A stretch of DNA of 64,000 bases. It comes from Cordia subcordata (taxonomy: Eukaryota > Streptophyta > Magnoliopsida > Boraginales > Cordiaceae). The notes below the pieces were generated by a model. It saw nothing but the letters and a program-made list of their open reading frames with translations. It made no database searches and was not told the origin of the DNA. The translations under genes were made by a program, and so were the position numbers. The stretch is taken from assembly GCA_028554755.1 (NCBI GenBank), contig JAPTOF010000021.1:1444501-1508500 (forward strand), written 5' to 3'. Shown here piece after piece: positions 11,690-22,713 of the stretch. The stretch's first letter is position 1. Every line of letters begins with the position of its first letter.

Positions 11690-13690
11690 TAAAGATAGGA
11701 AAAGATACTGGATTTTAGTTTTGGGATAGAGGTTTAAATAGAATAGGAAAAAATGGGAGAAGATTATATCCGTTTGTTACTGGATTTTTAGTTTTGGAAT
11801 AGAGAGATTTTTGGGTTGAAACCATCATTGGCTCCTTATGGTTAAAGTTTACACCAATATGATGATAGATGACATATATTTCTTTTTTGGGATTTTATTT
11901 TGCTCTACAATTATCTCCTTACCTTATCCAAGAATCATTTTATTGTTATATGCAAAGTTCATTTTATTGTTATAAGCGAAGTTACATTGTATTATCAAGA
12001 TTGATAAATATTATTAATTATTGTTATTGTTATTTTGTAACATTTAATTTTATATAGTAACATTTAATGCTTCAACTATCATCATCTAAATGTTATGAAT
12101 ATTAAATTTTCATTCATATTTAATTTCTTGAAATAGTGTTTTATTTTATTTTACTTTTTTTCCCTTCCATTCTACCGTTAAACTTGCATTTTTTTGTCTA
12201 TAATCTTTTATCTTTATAGTTAGATTTACACCCACGAGATACTTGAGATTATTTTGTTTTTAAATGTAAAATTAATTTAAAAAATTAATATTAGGAAAAA
12301 TGATAAAAAATAATAAACACTAATTATAAATAATAACATATATTAGGTGGAAATATAATACATCCCAAAATTAATAAAAATCAAGTTAATTATTCATTTA
12401 TTGTTTGTTGTTGAGAAAATTAACTAATAAGTGACTTCAAAGTGACAAGTTTAAAAAAAAAATTATATAGGGATTAGAAAAGAAAAATACGACAGAATTA
12501 TATTAGCCTTTTAATTAACTATTTTTCACTTTTAAAAGTGATGGTTAAATAACTATAACATATACTTCAACAAATATATAAAAAAGAAATATATTTTATT
12601 TCTAAAAAGAATTCCATTTAATTTTTACCTTTATAGACATAGTTTTATGTTCGAAATGCAAAATTTATCAATTAAGTTACTCATCGATAAAAATTAAAAT
12701 CTTAATACTTGATTCTAAATGGAGGTCAAATTTTCTTGGTAACCAAATATAAATAAAAGAGTTTGAATACAAAGTGTTTAATGATTGATAAATATATACA
12801 ATCCAAATATCTGTTCAAATGTCATATAAAATTTAAAAGTTTATACAATATAGACTTTGTTAGTTGAGTACAAAATATGATATGACATGGTCTACATTAC
12901 ACCTGATAGACAAGAAAAAATGAGTATTTTTTTATATCTTTATTTATTAATGGTAGTCAATTTTTCTAATTTGTTTAAGAAAAATATAAATAATTTTGAA
13001 AAATTTAAATTTTAGCAATCTTTTTTTTGTTTTTGGGTTAAAGGTCCCACTTCCATGGAATTGAATTCAGGACTTCATGTCTAGGGAAAGATAATTACAA
13101 TCATTTAAACTATCTCGTAATCCCTATTAGGTTTTATACACTAATTACAATTTTTACATTTTTTTTGTAAATTAAAAAAACTTGGAAAGAAAAATCAAAA
13201 TGGAGTAGATGGGAGAATATGGAAGAGGAAGTAAATACATATATGAAATAAAGTTGATGAGTAACGTTTTTGTATGAATAGAGCAAATGGATTAAAGTTT
13301 TTTGGGGTAAAGAAAGGTACGAGACGATGAGACGTGACACAAATTAAAACAACAAAAATAATATTATATATACAATTTTTTTTTCTTTCACAAATATAAA
13401 TCCAAATATGATAGCTAATAGGTGGCAGGTTAATAATGACACCCCACTCTATCCTACTGCTGGGGTGGGTTTTTGGCAAAAAAACCTCTGTTAGGAGTGG
13501 GGCAAAGTCTTTTACCCCTACCTTAATATAGGGTCGAGTAGGCGTAGAGGTTTATTAATCTTGAATCCCCCCTCCGATATAATTTTGTATATATATGTTT
13601 CATTTTTTTTATCTAACTAAATGGTTTTATAAGTTATTATAATTATTATATTAATGAAAAATTATCTAAATTTAGTGATAAAAATTTCTT
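11690..13690. other. AT-rich intergenic region upstream of fructokinase
   Basis: No protein-coding gene is recognisable. The short open frames are low-complexity. Apart from the SINE remnant near 13.05 kb, there is only AT-rich sequence, plus a GC-richer patch at about 13440-13560 containing GGGGTGGG. Confidence 0.55.
13022..13126 (-). mobile_element. tRNA-type SINE remnant
   Basis: Read on the minus strand, box A-like GATAGTTTAAATGATTG is followed by box B-like GAATTCAATTCC and an A-rich 3' tail (the T-run at 13022-13030 on the plus strand). Confidence 0.5.
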
Positions 13691-13701
13691 ATGCCAACTT
13701 A

Positions 13702-14432
13702 GGGCCTATTTGGTAAATTTAACTGTTAGGGTAGCTAAGAGCTATTGTATTTTAGCTATTAACTGATAGTTGTTTAACTAGCTGATTGAACAAAATGTGT
13801 TTCGTAAAATTAACTGTTAAATTAGCTGATTAATGAAAAATAATGTAAAAGGACATTAATATCATGTTGTTATTGTTGTTGTTGTTATTGTTGTTGTTGT
13901 TATAATAATTATAATTATTATTTATTATTATAAGAATAAGATAATATATTTCATAATCAGATATTTATTTTTATAATCATATTTTAATATTAAAATATAA
14001 CTAATTTTTTACTAAAATATTTGTATCAATATTATAAAAAATAATTTTAATAGAGTCAAAATTATTTTGTCAAAAAAAAATACTAATAAATTTATACTCT
14101 TAGTAATGTTGATTATATAAAATTTGAAATTTATTTTTATATTATTTTTTATTTATATTTGTGAAAGAAAAGGTGAAAATATAGAGAGATTGGTGGAAGA
14201 ATAAAAAAAACAAAAATATGTAAAAAGGGTAGCATTGTTAAAAAACATGAAAAGCTAAAAGTTATTTGAAAGACTAAAATTTTTAGCTTTTGGGAAATGC
14301 AAGTTGAAATGCTAAAAGTTACTTAAAAAGCTACTTGAAACGTTGGTTTACCTCACACAATAATTTAGAAAAATAGTATTTTGACCAGTCAAAACATTAA
14401 AAGTTACTTAAAAAGTTATTGCCGAACATGCA
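13702..14432 (+). mobile_element. hAT-like non-autonomous element, copy 1
   Basis: Begins GGGCCTATTTGGTAAAT and ends near GCCGAACATGCA; the ends are imperfect inverted repeats. ACTTAG flanks both ends and may be part of the target duplication. There is no transposase frame. The interior is AT-rich with an ATTGTTGTTGTT microsatellite. The element shares sequence and orientation with the adjacent copy, and has a further relative at 63.85 kb. Confidence 0.6.
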
Positions 14433-14436
14433 CTTA

Positions 14437-15280
14437 GGGCCTGTTTGGAAAAATTAGTTGTTAAAGTAGCTCATAGCTGTTTGAGTAACAGATAGTGGTT
14501 TGAGTCACTGATAACTATTGTATTTTAGTTGTTAGCAGATATCAGTTTGGTTAGCTAATTAAATCGTTGATAGCTGTTGTATTTTAACTGTTAACATATA
14601 TCAGTTTGGTTAGCTAATTAAATAATACGTGTTTGATAAAATTAACTGTTAGTTAGCTGATAAATATAAAATAATATAAAAAGACATTGATATTACGTTA
14701 TTATATTATGATAAATATAATTATTATTACTATTATTGAAATAAGATAATTTATTTTATAATTAGGGATGAGTTCCTTATAATAATATTTTTAAAGTATA
14801 ATAAAATTACTTTTGATAAATTAAATTTATTAATATTATAAAAACATTTATTATTATAGAAATATTTTTAAATTGATCAAAAATTTATTTTGTTAAGAAA
14901 AATAATAAATGGATGAATAAGACTTACACTTTTTTGTATATTTTGATATAGATAAAATTTAAAATTGATTTTTATGTTATTCTAGATTTATATTTGTAAA
15001 AGAAAATGTGACAATGTCGAAAGAGATTGCATAGCTGGTTAAATTGCCAAAAAATATTGAAGAAAGGGTAAAATTGTCAAAATGAAAGATGAACCACTAA
15101 CCACTACTTGAAACATTAAAAATATTTACTGTTTCAAAAACACTACTTCAAACATTATTTTAATAAAAAAAACTACCGAAGACACTACTTTATTGAACAA
15201 CAAAAATTGGAGGAAGTAGTGTTTTGACTTGATCAAAATATTAAACACTAGTTAAAAAATTGTTGCCAAATGGTGTGCTT
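14437..15280 (+). mobile_element. hAT-like non-autonomous element, copy 2
   Basis: Begins GGGCCTGTTTGGAAAAA and ends near TTGCCAAATGGTGTGCTT. It resembles copy 1 along its length. It contains its own tandem duplication of about 60-70 bp at about 14515-14630, where ATATCAGTTTGGTTAGCTAA occurs twice. No coding capacity. Confidence 0.6.
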
Positions 15281-15299
15281 AATGAGCAAAGTCCAAATT

Positions 15300-16340
15300 T
15301 CCTTAGCAATCCTTTACTATGGGTTAGAGTTGAGATTTATTTATGTCCTATTAATAGATAGGAGTTTCAACAAATAGGGTTCTAATTCAATTCTACCCCA
15401 TTGACTATATTGACTTGTCCTCGTAAGAGCAGAGTTGGTTTTTTTTTTCTTTTTTTCTTTTTTTATTTGATAGAAGTGGGGATGGTGCTGGGATAGAGGC
15501 AAGGACTTTTTTACCTTGTACAAAGTAGGGTTAGCAAACCCTACTCCATTACCAACACTAATGGGTTGGTATCTTTTCCCTTTGCTTTATAAATATTTTC
15601 TTACCTCATCCAACAATGCCATTAGTATTCTGCCATGCATTTTTTCAACATAAAAGGAATTGACTTCATCCTTCTAAAAATAAAAAATTAATTTGCTAAT
15701 TGAGAATACATATTCTTCTTCCTACTATGAAATTATATATATTCGCAATAAATGCTGCTAGGAAATACTCACTTGAATACATCCTTCAATTAAACTGCTC
15801 GATTTGAAGAAATAGATTTTGCCACAAGATTTACAATTACCATCAATATAGTCAAATGAAAAAAAAAAAAAGAAGGAATTCAGGTCTGAAATGGCTAGCG
15901 AAATTGCCAAATTTTCTAATTCAAATATTTTGTCATGTATACAGAAATCAATGTAAAATTATTTTTTAATGTCAAAATAAAAATACAAAAATTTAACATA
16001 AATTTCATTAATCGGTATGCAAAAATACATTCTTTTGGTAATTACAGAAATTGCTCTTCTTCGTGATATATTTATATTGATAGACCGGATCCTACCGTAG
16101 AATGTGTCAAAGATAAAGGTAACTTCTACGGTTTTCTAGAATCATAATTGGGGTTTAGCCCATTTCCATGTTGTGCTAATAAACATAGACTTAAGGTTGC
16201 AATTTTGAGTATTAGTTAAGTAGGCAAATATAAAAAGTATAATATACAAAAATTCTTCGTTCCGCGTACAGCCATGTCCAGCAAAATAAAATACCCTGCG
16301 CTGTTTACTGGTTACTGCACTCTCCTGCATTTCAATTGCG
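15300..16340. other. Intergenic region without recognisable genes
   Basis: AT-rich DNA with T- and A-runs (15440-15465, 15859-15872). No ORF has coding character. Confidence 0.5.
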
Positions 16341-16344
16341 TTGC

Positions 16345-16640
16345 TGATTTTAGATGAAAGCTTGCAATGGTTTAATCCAGCATGATGGGGCACAAGGCGC
16401 TAGTGTGTTATTTGAGAAAGGCACGAAGAGACTAACAGGCTGCTTGAACAATCCTTTATTTTGGTGCTTACTAGCAGCTACAGTAAAAAAATCAGTTGTT
16501 AATTTTAGACGAAAGCTTGCAACGTTTTAATCCACCATGCCGGGGCAAAACGCAGAAGTGTGTTATCTGCAAAGGCACCCAGAGCCTAATGGGCTGTTTG
16601 AGAGTGCTTATTTTGGTGCTTATCAGTAGCTAAAACCTTT
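16345..16640. repeat. Tandem duplication, about 155-bp period
   Basis: Two copies, at about 16345-16490 and 16501-16640, share TTTTAGA-GAAAGCTTGCAA, TTTAATCCA-CATG, GTGTGTTAT and TTATTTTGGTGCTTA. Copies are roughly 80 percent alike by eye. Confidence 0.7.
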
Positions 16641-17158
16641 ACTTTCATAGCTATGTTATCAGTTATCATAATTTTATCAATTATAATAAAATGATTACGT
16701 AATATCTCCTAAACAAGGCTATATATTCTATACCTTGTTCAACGACATCTAGGTGGATTTGTAGAACAATAATGGACGATACAACTTCACATGATCAACC
16801 AAGTGATTTACCAGAAAACCTCACTTGATGACTCATGAGCAGGAGTAGACATTCTACAAATGGTGTTCCAAAATTCTACGTTTCTATCTTAAAATCTGTG
16901 CTTTCTAGTTGTAGTTAAACCCCTTTTTATACAGGAAACAGAAAGGAAATACAGATAAAATTAGTGTCTCATTCTTGAGGTGCTCCACCCCCATATGGGG
17001 CTGTCTTTGTAGCTTCCCACTCCTCAGTATTCTCACCTTTCTTACCTGCAAAAGATTTATAGTCGGGAGAAAATGCACACTTCCAAATGTATATATCATT
17101 GGCGCCATCTTAAAACCACAATTTCCTGATAGCAAGTTAGAAGGGGACTGCAACCATC

Positions 17159-17375
17159 TTACTGCCCTTGCTTTCCCCCACCTTTCTTCTTTGTCTTTAT
17201 CCCCATTGCCAACCAGGCTTTGATTTCAGGGTCATCCACTCTTCTAGTAGGTTGTATTTCCTGCAGAGGATGGGACGTAACCGATGCATTATCAACAGCT
17301 CTCTTATATATGGTTGTCTGCTTTTTGTCTGATAACATGGGCTGCAGGCAGGTCACATTTCTGAGTGCTGTACTA
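17159..17375 (-). CDS. Unrecognised small protein exon in the snoRNA host gene
   Basis: The frame opens behind a good 3' splice site (polypyrimidine tract then CCCTAG). It encodes about 70 residues with mixed composition: ALRNVTCLQPMLSDKKQTTI, YKRAVDNASVTSHPLQEIQP and TRRVDDPEIKAWLAMGIKTK. It then either runs to TAA after KKGGGKQGQ or splices at AAAG-GTGGGG to the exon near 17050 ending EEWEATKTAPYGGGAPQE. Its amino-acid composition looks more protein-like than nearby frames. No family is recognised and there is no membrane segment. The coding call rests only on composition and splice sites. Confidence 0.35.
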
Positions 17376-17564
17376 GGGCAAAGGAAAAGAAATATTAGTA
17401 TTAGAGACACTAACTACCTTGCCTTCACCAGTACTTGTGACTATATCAATTGAATCCAACAACATCAACTCTGGTCTCAGGATTGGAAACACTCAGATGA
17501 CTTTATTGCCATCAATCACAAACTGTTTCATTTGATGGCTAAGAACTCAATAATTTTGCAGTCA

Positions 17565-17622
17565 CAAGCAGCAGCAACCTTCCAAATTGCTTCTGCAGCA
17601 ACCTTGCAAATTGCTTCTGTGA
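17565..17622. repeat. 24-bp perfect-to-near-perfect tandem duplication
   Basis: GCAGCAACCTT(C/G)CAAATTGCTTCT occurs twice in direct succession, just downstream of the TTCATTGCAG acceptor of the snoRNA host transcript. Each copy holds a possible AAG-GTTGC donor on the minus strand, so the repeat could offer alternative donor sites. Confidence 0.8.
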
Positions 17623-18134
17623 CATCTTTATTCTGCAATGAACAGAGAATAAAACATGAGGGCCGCCATAAAAGAATCAAAGACTTGAAATTTATTGTCT
17701 GGAAGAACCCATCTAAACTAATCAGCAACTTGATTAGCAAAAGTACCAAGAAGCAATATTGTTCTTAATGCTAGTTTCTGTTGCCATTTTTTTTCCTTTT
17801 GGGAGTTTGTATGAGCAATTGAAAGTGGTTTTACAACCACTTAAACTGACCACCCAGTAAAGGTTTCTCCCACTTGAAACAATGCTAAGTTGTGTTTGAA
17901 AAGTATTCTTAGTTCTCTTCTCTATACAGTCAGTTGGACATGAGAAAAAAAAGGAACAAGGCAGCATAGACCAACCACTAAAGCTCACTAATGTGCAAAC
18001 TTGTCACAAATGAAATACAAAGAATTCAATTTGTCCAAAGAAGACATACAAAGAATTTAAGCAGGTGAAGGATAGAAAGCTGTTATCATAATTCACCATC
18101 AGAGATGTATGGACCACATCAAACAATGTAACAG

Positions 18135-18218
18135 TGCCTCTATCAGAGTAACTATGACATAAGCAGCACTTGGAATGTTATTCCATAGCCTTCGGGAAAT
18201 ATTCATCATATAGAGGCA
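18135..18218 (-). ncRNA. Box C/D snoRNA, copy 1
   Basis: 84 nt on the minus strand. A perfect 9-bp terminal stem (TGCCTCTAT / ATAGAGGCA) encloses box C ATGATGA and box D CTGA. Immediately upstream of box D, GTCATAGTTACT is complementary to 25S rRNA AGTAACTATGAC (13 nt if the first base of box D is counted). The nucleotide five bases upstream of D pairs with the second A of GUAAC, predicting Am at the position I equate with yeast 25S A2256 (guided there by snR63, from memory). It lies in an intron of the host transcript. Confidence 0.85.
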
Positions 18219-18557
18219 TATAAATGGTCCATAAAATCACATAGGAAACCTTGAATCTGCCCTCACAAAGAAGTCCAACATGTATCTCATTTATATGTGA
18301 ACTCATCATAGGCTCAGAGCCAGGAAAACTTTTACAAAAGAAAGAATAGAGCAGATCAACTCATTAATGCTTGTTAATAAGCAAACTTGACACAGAGGAG
18401 AAGATCAATATAGCCAATTTAATCACTTTTTCCGAAAAACATAAATTACCAAAACTTGACCAAAAAGGAGATGCAACGAATTCAAGCAAGTGAAGGATTT
18501 AGGATGTCACCATAGGTGGCAACTAGAGATCTTCAACCACATCAAACAATATAACAA

Positions 18558-18641
18558 TGCCTCTATCAGAGTAACTATGACAAAAGCAGCACTTGGAATG
18601 CTATTCCATAGCCTTCGGGAAATGTTCATCATATAGAGGCA
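18558..18641 (-). ncRNA. Box C/D snoRNA, copy 2
   Basis: 84 nt, nearly identical to the copy 420 bp away. Terminal stem, box C ATGATGA, box D CTGA and the 25S guide GTCATAGTTACT are all unchanged; a few bases differ in the middle. Flanking intron sequence is also duplicated (ACCACATCAAACAAT-TAACA on one side, GC-AA-TTCAAGCA-GTGAAGGAT further left), so the copy arose by tandem duplication of an intron-exon segment. Confidence 0.87.
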
Positions 18642-19132
18642 GATAATTGATCTGTCCATTCACAACATGGGGAACTTTGGAATCTATTCCCACAAAAAGG
18701 TACAACACCTGTCTGCACGTGCAGGTAAGAGAGACACACATGGGGAACGAGAGAGAGAGAAAGATAGGGAGGGAACAGTAGCACATTTGAAGATTGAAAG
18801 AATCATGTGCGAAGAAGATAGGAATAGATATCCAAACAGAAGGGAAAGGTCAGAATATAGTGAGGTCAGTTGCCTAAGGTAAAAAAGAGTATTCCTTCAA
18901 AAACAGCATTGGAACTCAAGGGAACAAGAAATGGAGAACATTTTTCCAAGTAACAGGAGGAAAAAATGCTAGACTGCCAACACTGATGAGAGTTTAAAAC
19001 ACCAGTTACAAGCTTCCTAGATCAGGGAAGGGAAGGAAAAGAGTAGATAAAAGAAAAAAGAAAACAGGGAATTAGAAAGCAAAAGCAAAGGCAAAGCCAT
19101 ATAAAGCAAAGCAGAAGTAAAAGAGAAACATG

Positions 19133-19228
19133 ATCCTCTATCAGTGTAACTATGACTTTAAAAGCTTCATTGGACTTAAATCCTAGGACTTAAATCCTAG
19201 AAACTGCTGTCTTCATCATGTAGAGAAT
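19133..19228 (-). ncRNA. Box C/D snoRNA, diverged copy 3
   Basis: About 96 nt. Box C ATGATGA, box D CTGA, a CTCTA/TAGAG terminal stem and the 25S antisense element AGTCATAGTTAC are retained. The central region is unrelated to copies 1 and 2 and contains a direct repeat (CTAGGATTTAAGTC twice). The 25S match is 12 nt, ending one base short of box D. Confidence 0.78.
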
Positions 19229-20765
19229 CATGACGAAGTGTATCTTGTCCTCAAGGTTCAATGCAGTATCATACGATAACTAATACACGAACACATGGGT
19301 GAACGAAGAAGAGGATCAAGTGAATTAGATAGTTTCAACCCAATGGCCTCCTGCTAAGAAAAATCCCAGAAACATGAAACGAAACTTTCAATTTGTATAT
19401 CTGGAGTTTCAACAATAAAGGCATTGGTAATGTGATGTTTAAACATAAAGGCAGTGCTAACATGATGTTTAAACCCAAAGGCCTCTCCCCAAAGAGAACC
19501 CCAGAAAAAAGAGAACTAAAGTGCTTTTCTTATTAATCTGATGTCGGCTCGCTATGGATGTTGGCTGATGACAGTAGCTCATCAGCCTATTTAGACCAAG
19601 CTTTGCCAGTTCAACTATAGGCAACAGGGAAAAGAGGGAACCAAGAAAGAATATTGGTCACCTCGGCAAAGTTGCCTCTTCACATATGCTTACACTTGTA
19701 ATGGTTTCAGGTTACATAGATTAATACCACTTTTGCCACTGCCAGATCATCTTTCCAAGGACAATAGAAGATACATAATTTGTCAATCACAGAGCTGTAG
19801 TTCAAATTAGATGTATTCTCCTTGAGCAATGCAAGGCAAAATAAAAGATGCACAATTGCAGACATGCAACAACAATCACTACTTTAATATAGACACGTAC
19901 ACATATTATATAAACACGACAATAATTCCAAAGCAAAATGCTACAATTTTTCCATCAATGAACCACCTTTTCAATAACGAATTATGCATACATGAGACAC
20001 CCCTCATTAATACATTATATTATACACATATATATTATACAGAACACATTTAACATCAAAAGACTACAGCTGATCAAGAAAGAAAGAACACCATTGTAAT
20101 AAAAATATTTAGATACAAGTAAAGCCATGAGTAAATGCATATATTTAGAAACATATATAGATTATATAAAACAAAAGACAGTATATTTAGGAGCAATATA
20201 CTGTAGCTTTTATCACAACTTTTCAAATTTAACAAAAAGTATAATAAAGTTACATATGGAAATAGACATAATCATTAACTACGCATCTGAATGTATGCAC
20301 AAACGCTACACAGAAACAAAAAACTTCAAATTTTCATCAAAAACCCATCTTTTTTTTTTTTTTCAAATTTATAATGGAACAATAAAGCTATACATTCACA
20401 AGTACAACGTAGAAAGACACACCCACATATCTATAGAGAGAGGGAGGAAAGTAACTGTTACAACTTCAGGAGAGGTAAGATCCAACTCTCTCTTCCCTGT
20501 TTCCTCATCCGACCACATCGTTTTGACCCTTTACACCAAAAAAAAAAAAAGATCCATTTTTTACCTTCTAATTCTCTGCAAAATTATCAATAACAGATAA
20601 AAAAATCTAAGTAAATTAAACCACACCGAAACGAGAAAGGCGAAAAGCAACTTAAACGAGATAATTGATTAACAGTTAAAAGCACACATACCAGTTGATG
20701 TAAAATGAGAGGTAAGGCTTAGTGGGTGGAGCGTTGGGTGGCTAAGTGGAGTGGAGCGTGATGTG

Positions 20766-20774
20766 TTAGGGTTT
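20766..20774 (-). promoter_or_regulatory. Telobox AAACCCTAA, downstream copy
   Basis: AAACCCTAA on the minus strand, about 35 bp downstream of the TATA box, near the expected transcription start. Teloboxes are typical of plant ribosomal-protein and snoRNA gene promoters. Confidence 0.6.
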
Positions 20775-20803
20775 TGTGGTGTGGCCTTTTGTTGTTAAGC
20801 TTG

Positions 20804-20814
20804 CTTTATATATA
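20804..20814 (-). promoter_or_regulatory. TATA box of the snoRNA host gene
   Basis: TATATATAAAG on the minus strand, followed about 30 bp downstream by the AC-rich leader of the first exon. Confidence 0.65.
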
Positions 20815-20854
20815 CAGTGAGCTGACTGCTGAGCGTTGCTTGGCCCTCTCCAGA

Positions 20855-20863
20855 TTAGGGTTT
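20855..20863 (-). promoter_or_regulatory. Telobox AAACCCTAA, upstream copy
   Basis: A second AAACCCTAA about 40 bp upstream of the TATA box, beside an AGGGCC motif at about 20842-20847. The pairing supports a ribosome-biogenesis type promoter. Confidence 0.6.
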
Positions 20864-20879
20864 GCTTTACAGCCTGTTT

Positions 20880-22680
20880 GGAGCGTTAATTTTGCTGCTT
20901 TTAAGCACGAGCTTATAAGCACCAAATAAGCAAAGTCAAAAACCTTTTTATTATAGCTGTTTAAAAGTACCAAAAATAAACACTGACATTTTCTTTCTTT
21001 TAAAAAAGAAAATTTAAGAGGAGGCAGTTGTAATTTCATTTATATTGGGGAGGAATATTTGATATTATGTTCATTATTTTGAATTAATTATTTATTGAGT
21101 TTAAAGTAGTTATTTATTATATGTATTATACCAATTTTGTTTGCGAGTTTTAAAATTTGGGATATATAGTATTTTCCTAATGAGATGCAGGAGTTAAGTA
21201 TTATATTAGGTGAAACGTTATATCAACATACAATAAGAGTCACTTTTTAAGCTTAAAAAGTGAAGTGGGAAACTAAAGCTAAAATTGAACCTAATCTAAT
21301 CTTAATTTGAATGGGGATAAGGACTGAGGATTATGACCGAAACTAAGATTAGAGGTGTAATCTAGGGTTGAATTTAGAGGTTAGGTGTGAAATCTCGACA
21401 CTCTTAAGCATTTGGGTTGTCGATGCACAATGTCAAAATTTGTCGCACCCAAATATGAGGGGCATATTATTATAGCACCAGGCCTATATTATTTCTGTCT
21501 TTTCCCAAACACACAATCTCAACATGTTGAACCACAGTCCACCGATGAAGCCGCGAGAGGCTTGCGAGCGAACGGGCTGGGCCGAGCAAGTTAATTTTTC
21601 TCTGGATTTGGACCTGACATGGACCAATGAGCCCGGGTTTTAGTGGGCCTTTTGGGCCTGGTTTCACATGCCTCGTTTAGTTTAATTTCTCTCTTTATCT
21701 TTTTATTTTTTATTTTTTTTTCGAGGGAAATAATTTTTTCCCCTCTCTATCTTGTTCACTCTTTTGTGTTTCTTGTCTATTTCCTCATATAATTGGTAAA
21801 ATGGTAATTAAGAAAAGGAAATGAAAAAGACAATACTAATTTTTGATATTATCTCAAAACTTTATTTCCTTAAAATTCAAAATCTAAATTAACTATGTGA
21901 CTACAAAAAATTAGTGACTATGGTAAAAGCTAGAAATGGGTCGAGCCAACCACAAAAGGCGAAATTTAAATTTTGCAAAGATAATGTCACGACATAATAT
22001 AACTACGTATAAAAGAATGAGAAATTATTCGTTTGATGTATAATAATAGTTCTCGTAATTGACACGGTGTCGTAAAATGACAGGGAAATTGCCTATAGTT
22101 TTCTTCCTTTTTTTTTTTTTGGTCAAAAAAAAATTGCCTAATAGTTAGCCGACGCCTTATTTGTCTAGTTTGGTGCCACTTGTACTCTTTGCACCTCGCA
22201 CGATGTTTCTTCTTTTTCTTTGGCGTCTTGTCCGATTTGTTCAAGTCAACTTCAAGTGTTTATAGAACTCAAAGAGCAACTTTCAATTGCTTGTACATTT
22301 GGCCAACTTCTTGTTTTTTTAACGGACAAAAAAAAAATAAAATAAAACAAGTTTTGTTCAATGTTTCTCAAAAAATGTCAAAGTAGAAAAACTGTAAGAC
22401 ACAAAAACAACAGCCATTTATCAAACAATAGTTTTCATTATCTAAAAACATTACCCAGTACGTATTACTTTTATACTAATAACAAAAAGAAGAAGAAGAA
22501 GAAATAAATGAGGATGAACCTCAAGAGAATTTAATAAAACAAGATGAGAGCACCATCTTAGACGAATTTTTAGAGATGATATTGTGAAACTACATTTTCT
22601 ACAGCAATCACTATTTAACTTCAACACTGCTTCATTTAAAAAAGAAAACGAAAAAGATGAGACATGAAGGACAGAGACGA
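20880..22680. other. Intergenic region between the snoRNA host gene and WAK1
   Basis: No gene is recognisable. Segment 20872-20990 resembles one arm of the MITE at 53.4 kb (GTTTGGAGCGTTAA, GCTTATAAGCACCAAATAAGC). At 21570-21665 several TGGGCC/GGGCCT (site II-like) motifs cluster and might belong to an unannotated promoter. Confidence 0.45.
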
Positions 22681-22713
22681 AGATTTACATCTTGCCAATG
22701 GCTAAAGTCGTCG

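Larger units (their letters stand above)
16975..20780 (-). ncRNA. Spliced snoRNA host transcript (coding status unknown)
   Basis: A minus-strand transcription unit is inferred from a TATA box at 20804-20814, two teloboxes, and a first exon ending at 20692 with an excellent donor (AACTG-GTATGT). Three box C/D snoRNAs lie downstream in the same direction (18558-18641, 18135-18218, 19133-19228). Candidate later exons have good acceptors: TTCATTGCAG before 17637 and TTTGCCCTAG before about 17375. A further TTTTGCAG acceptor at about 17050 precedes a frame ending APYGGGAPQE then TGA. The largest peptide, at 17159-17375, contains DKKQTTIYKRAVDNASVTSH, PLQEIQPTRRVDDPEIKAWL and AMGIKTKKK. I do not recognise it. 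The gene may be a non-coding host or may encode a small unknown protein. Confidence 0.5.

Noticed and set aside
21570..21665. A second promoter from clustered TGGGCC motifs
   Set aside because: No TATA box, leader or downstream gene could be tied to it on either strand; mentioned only in the intergenic entry.
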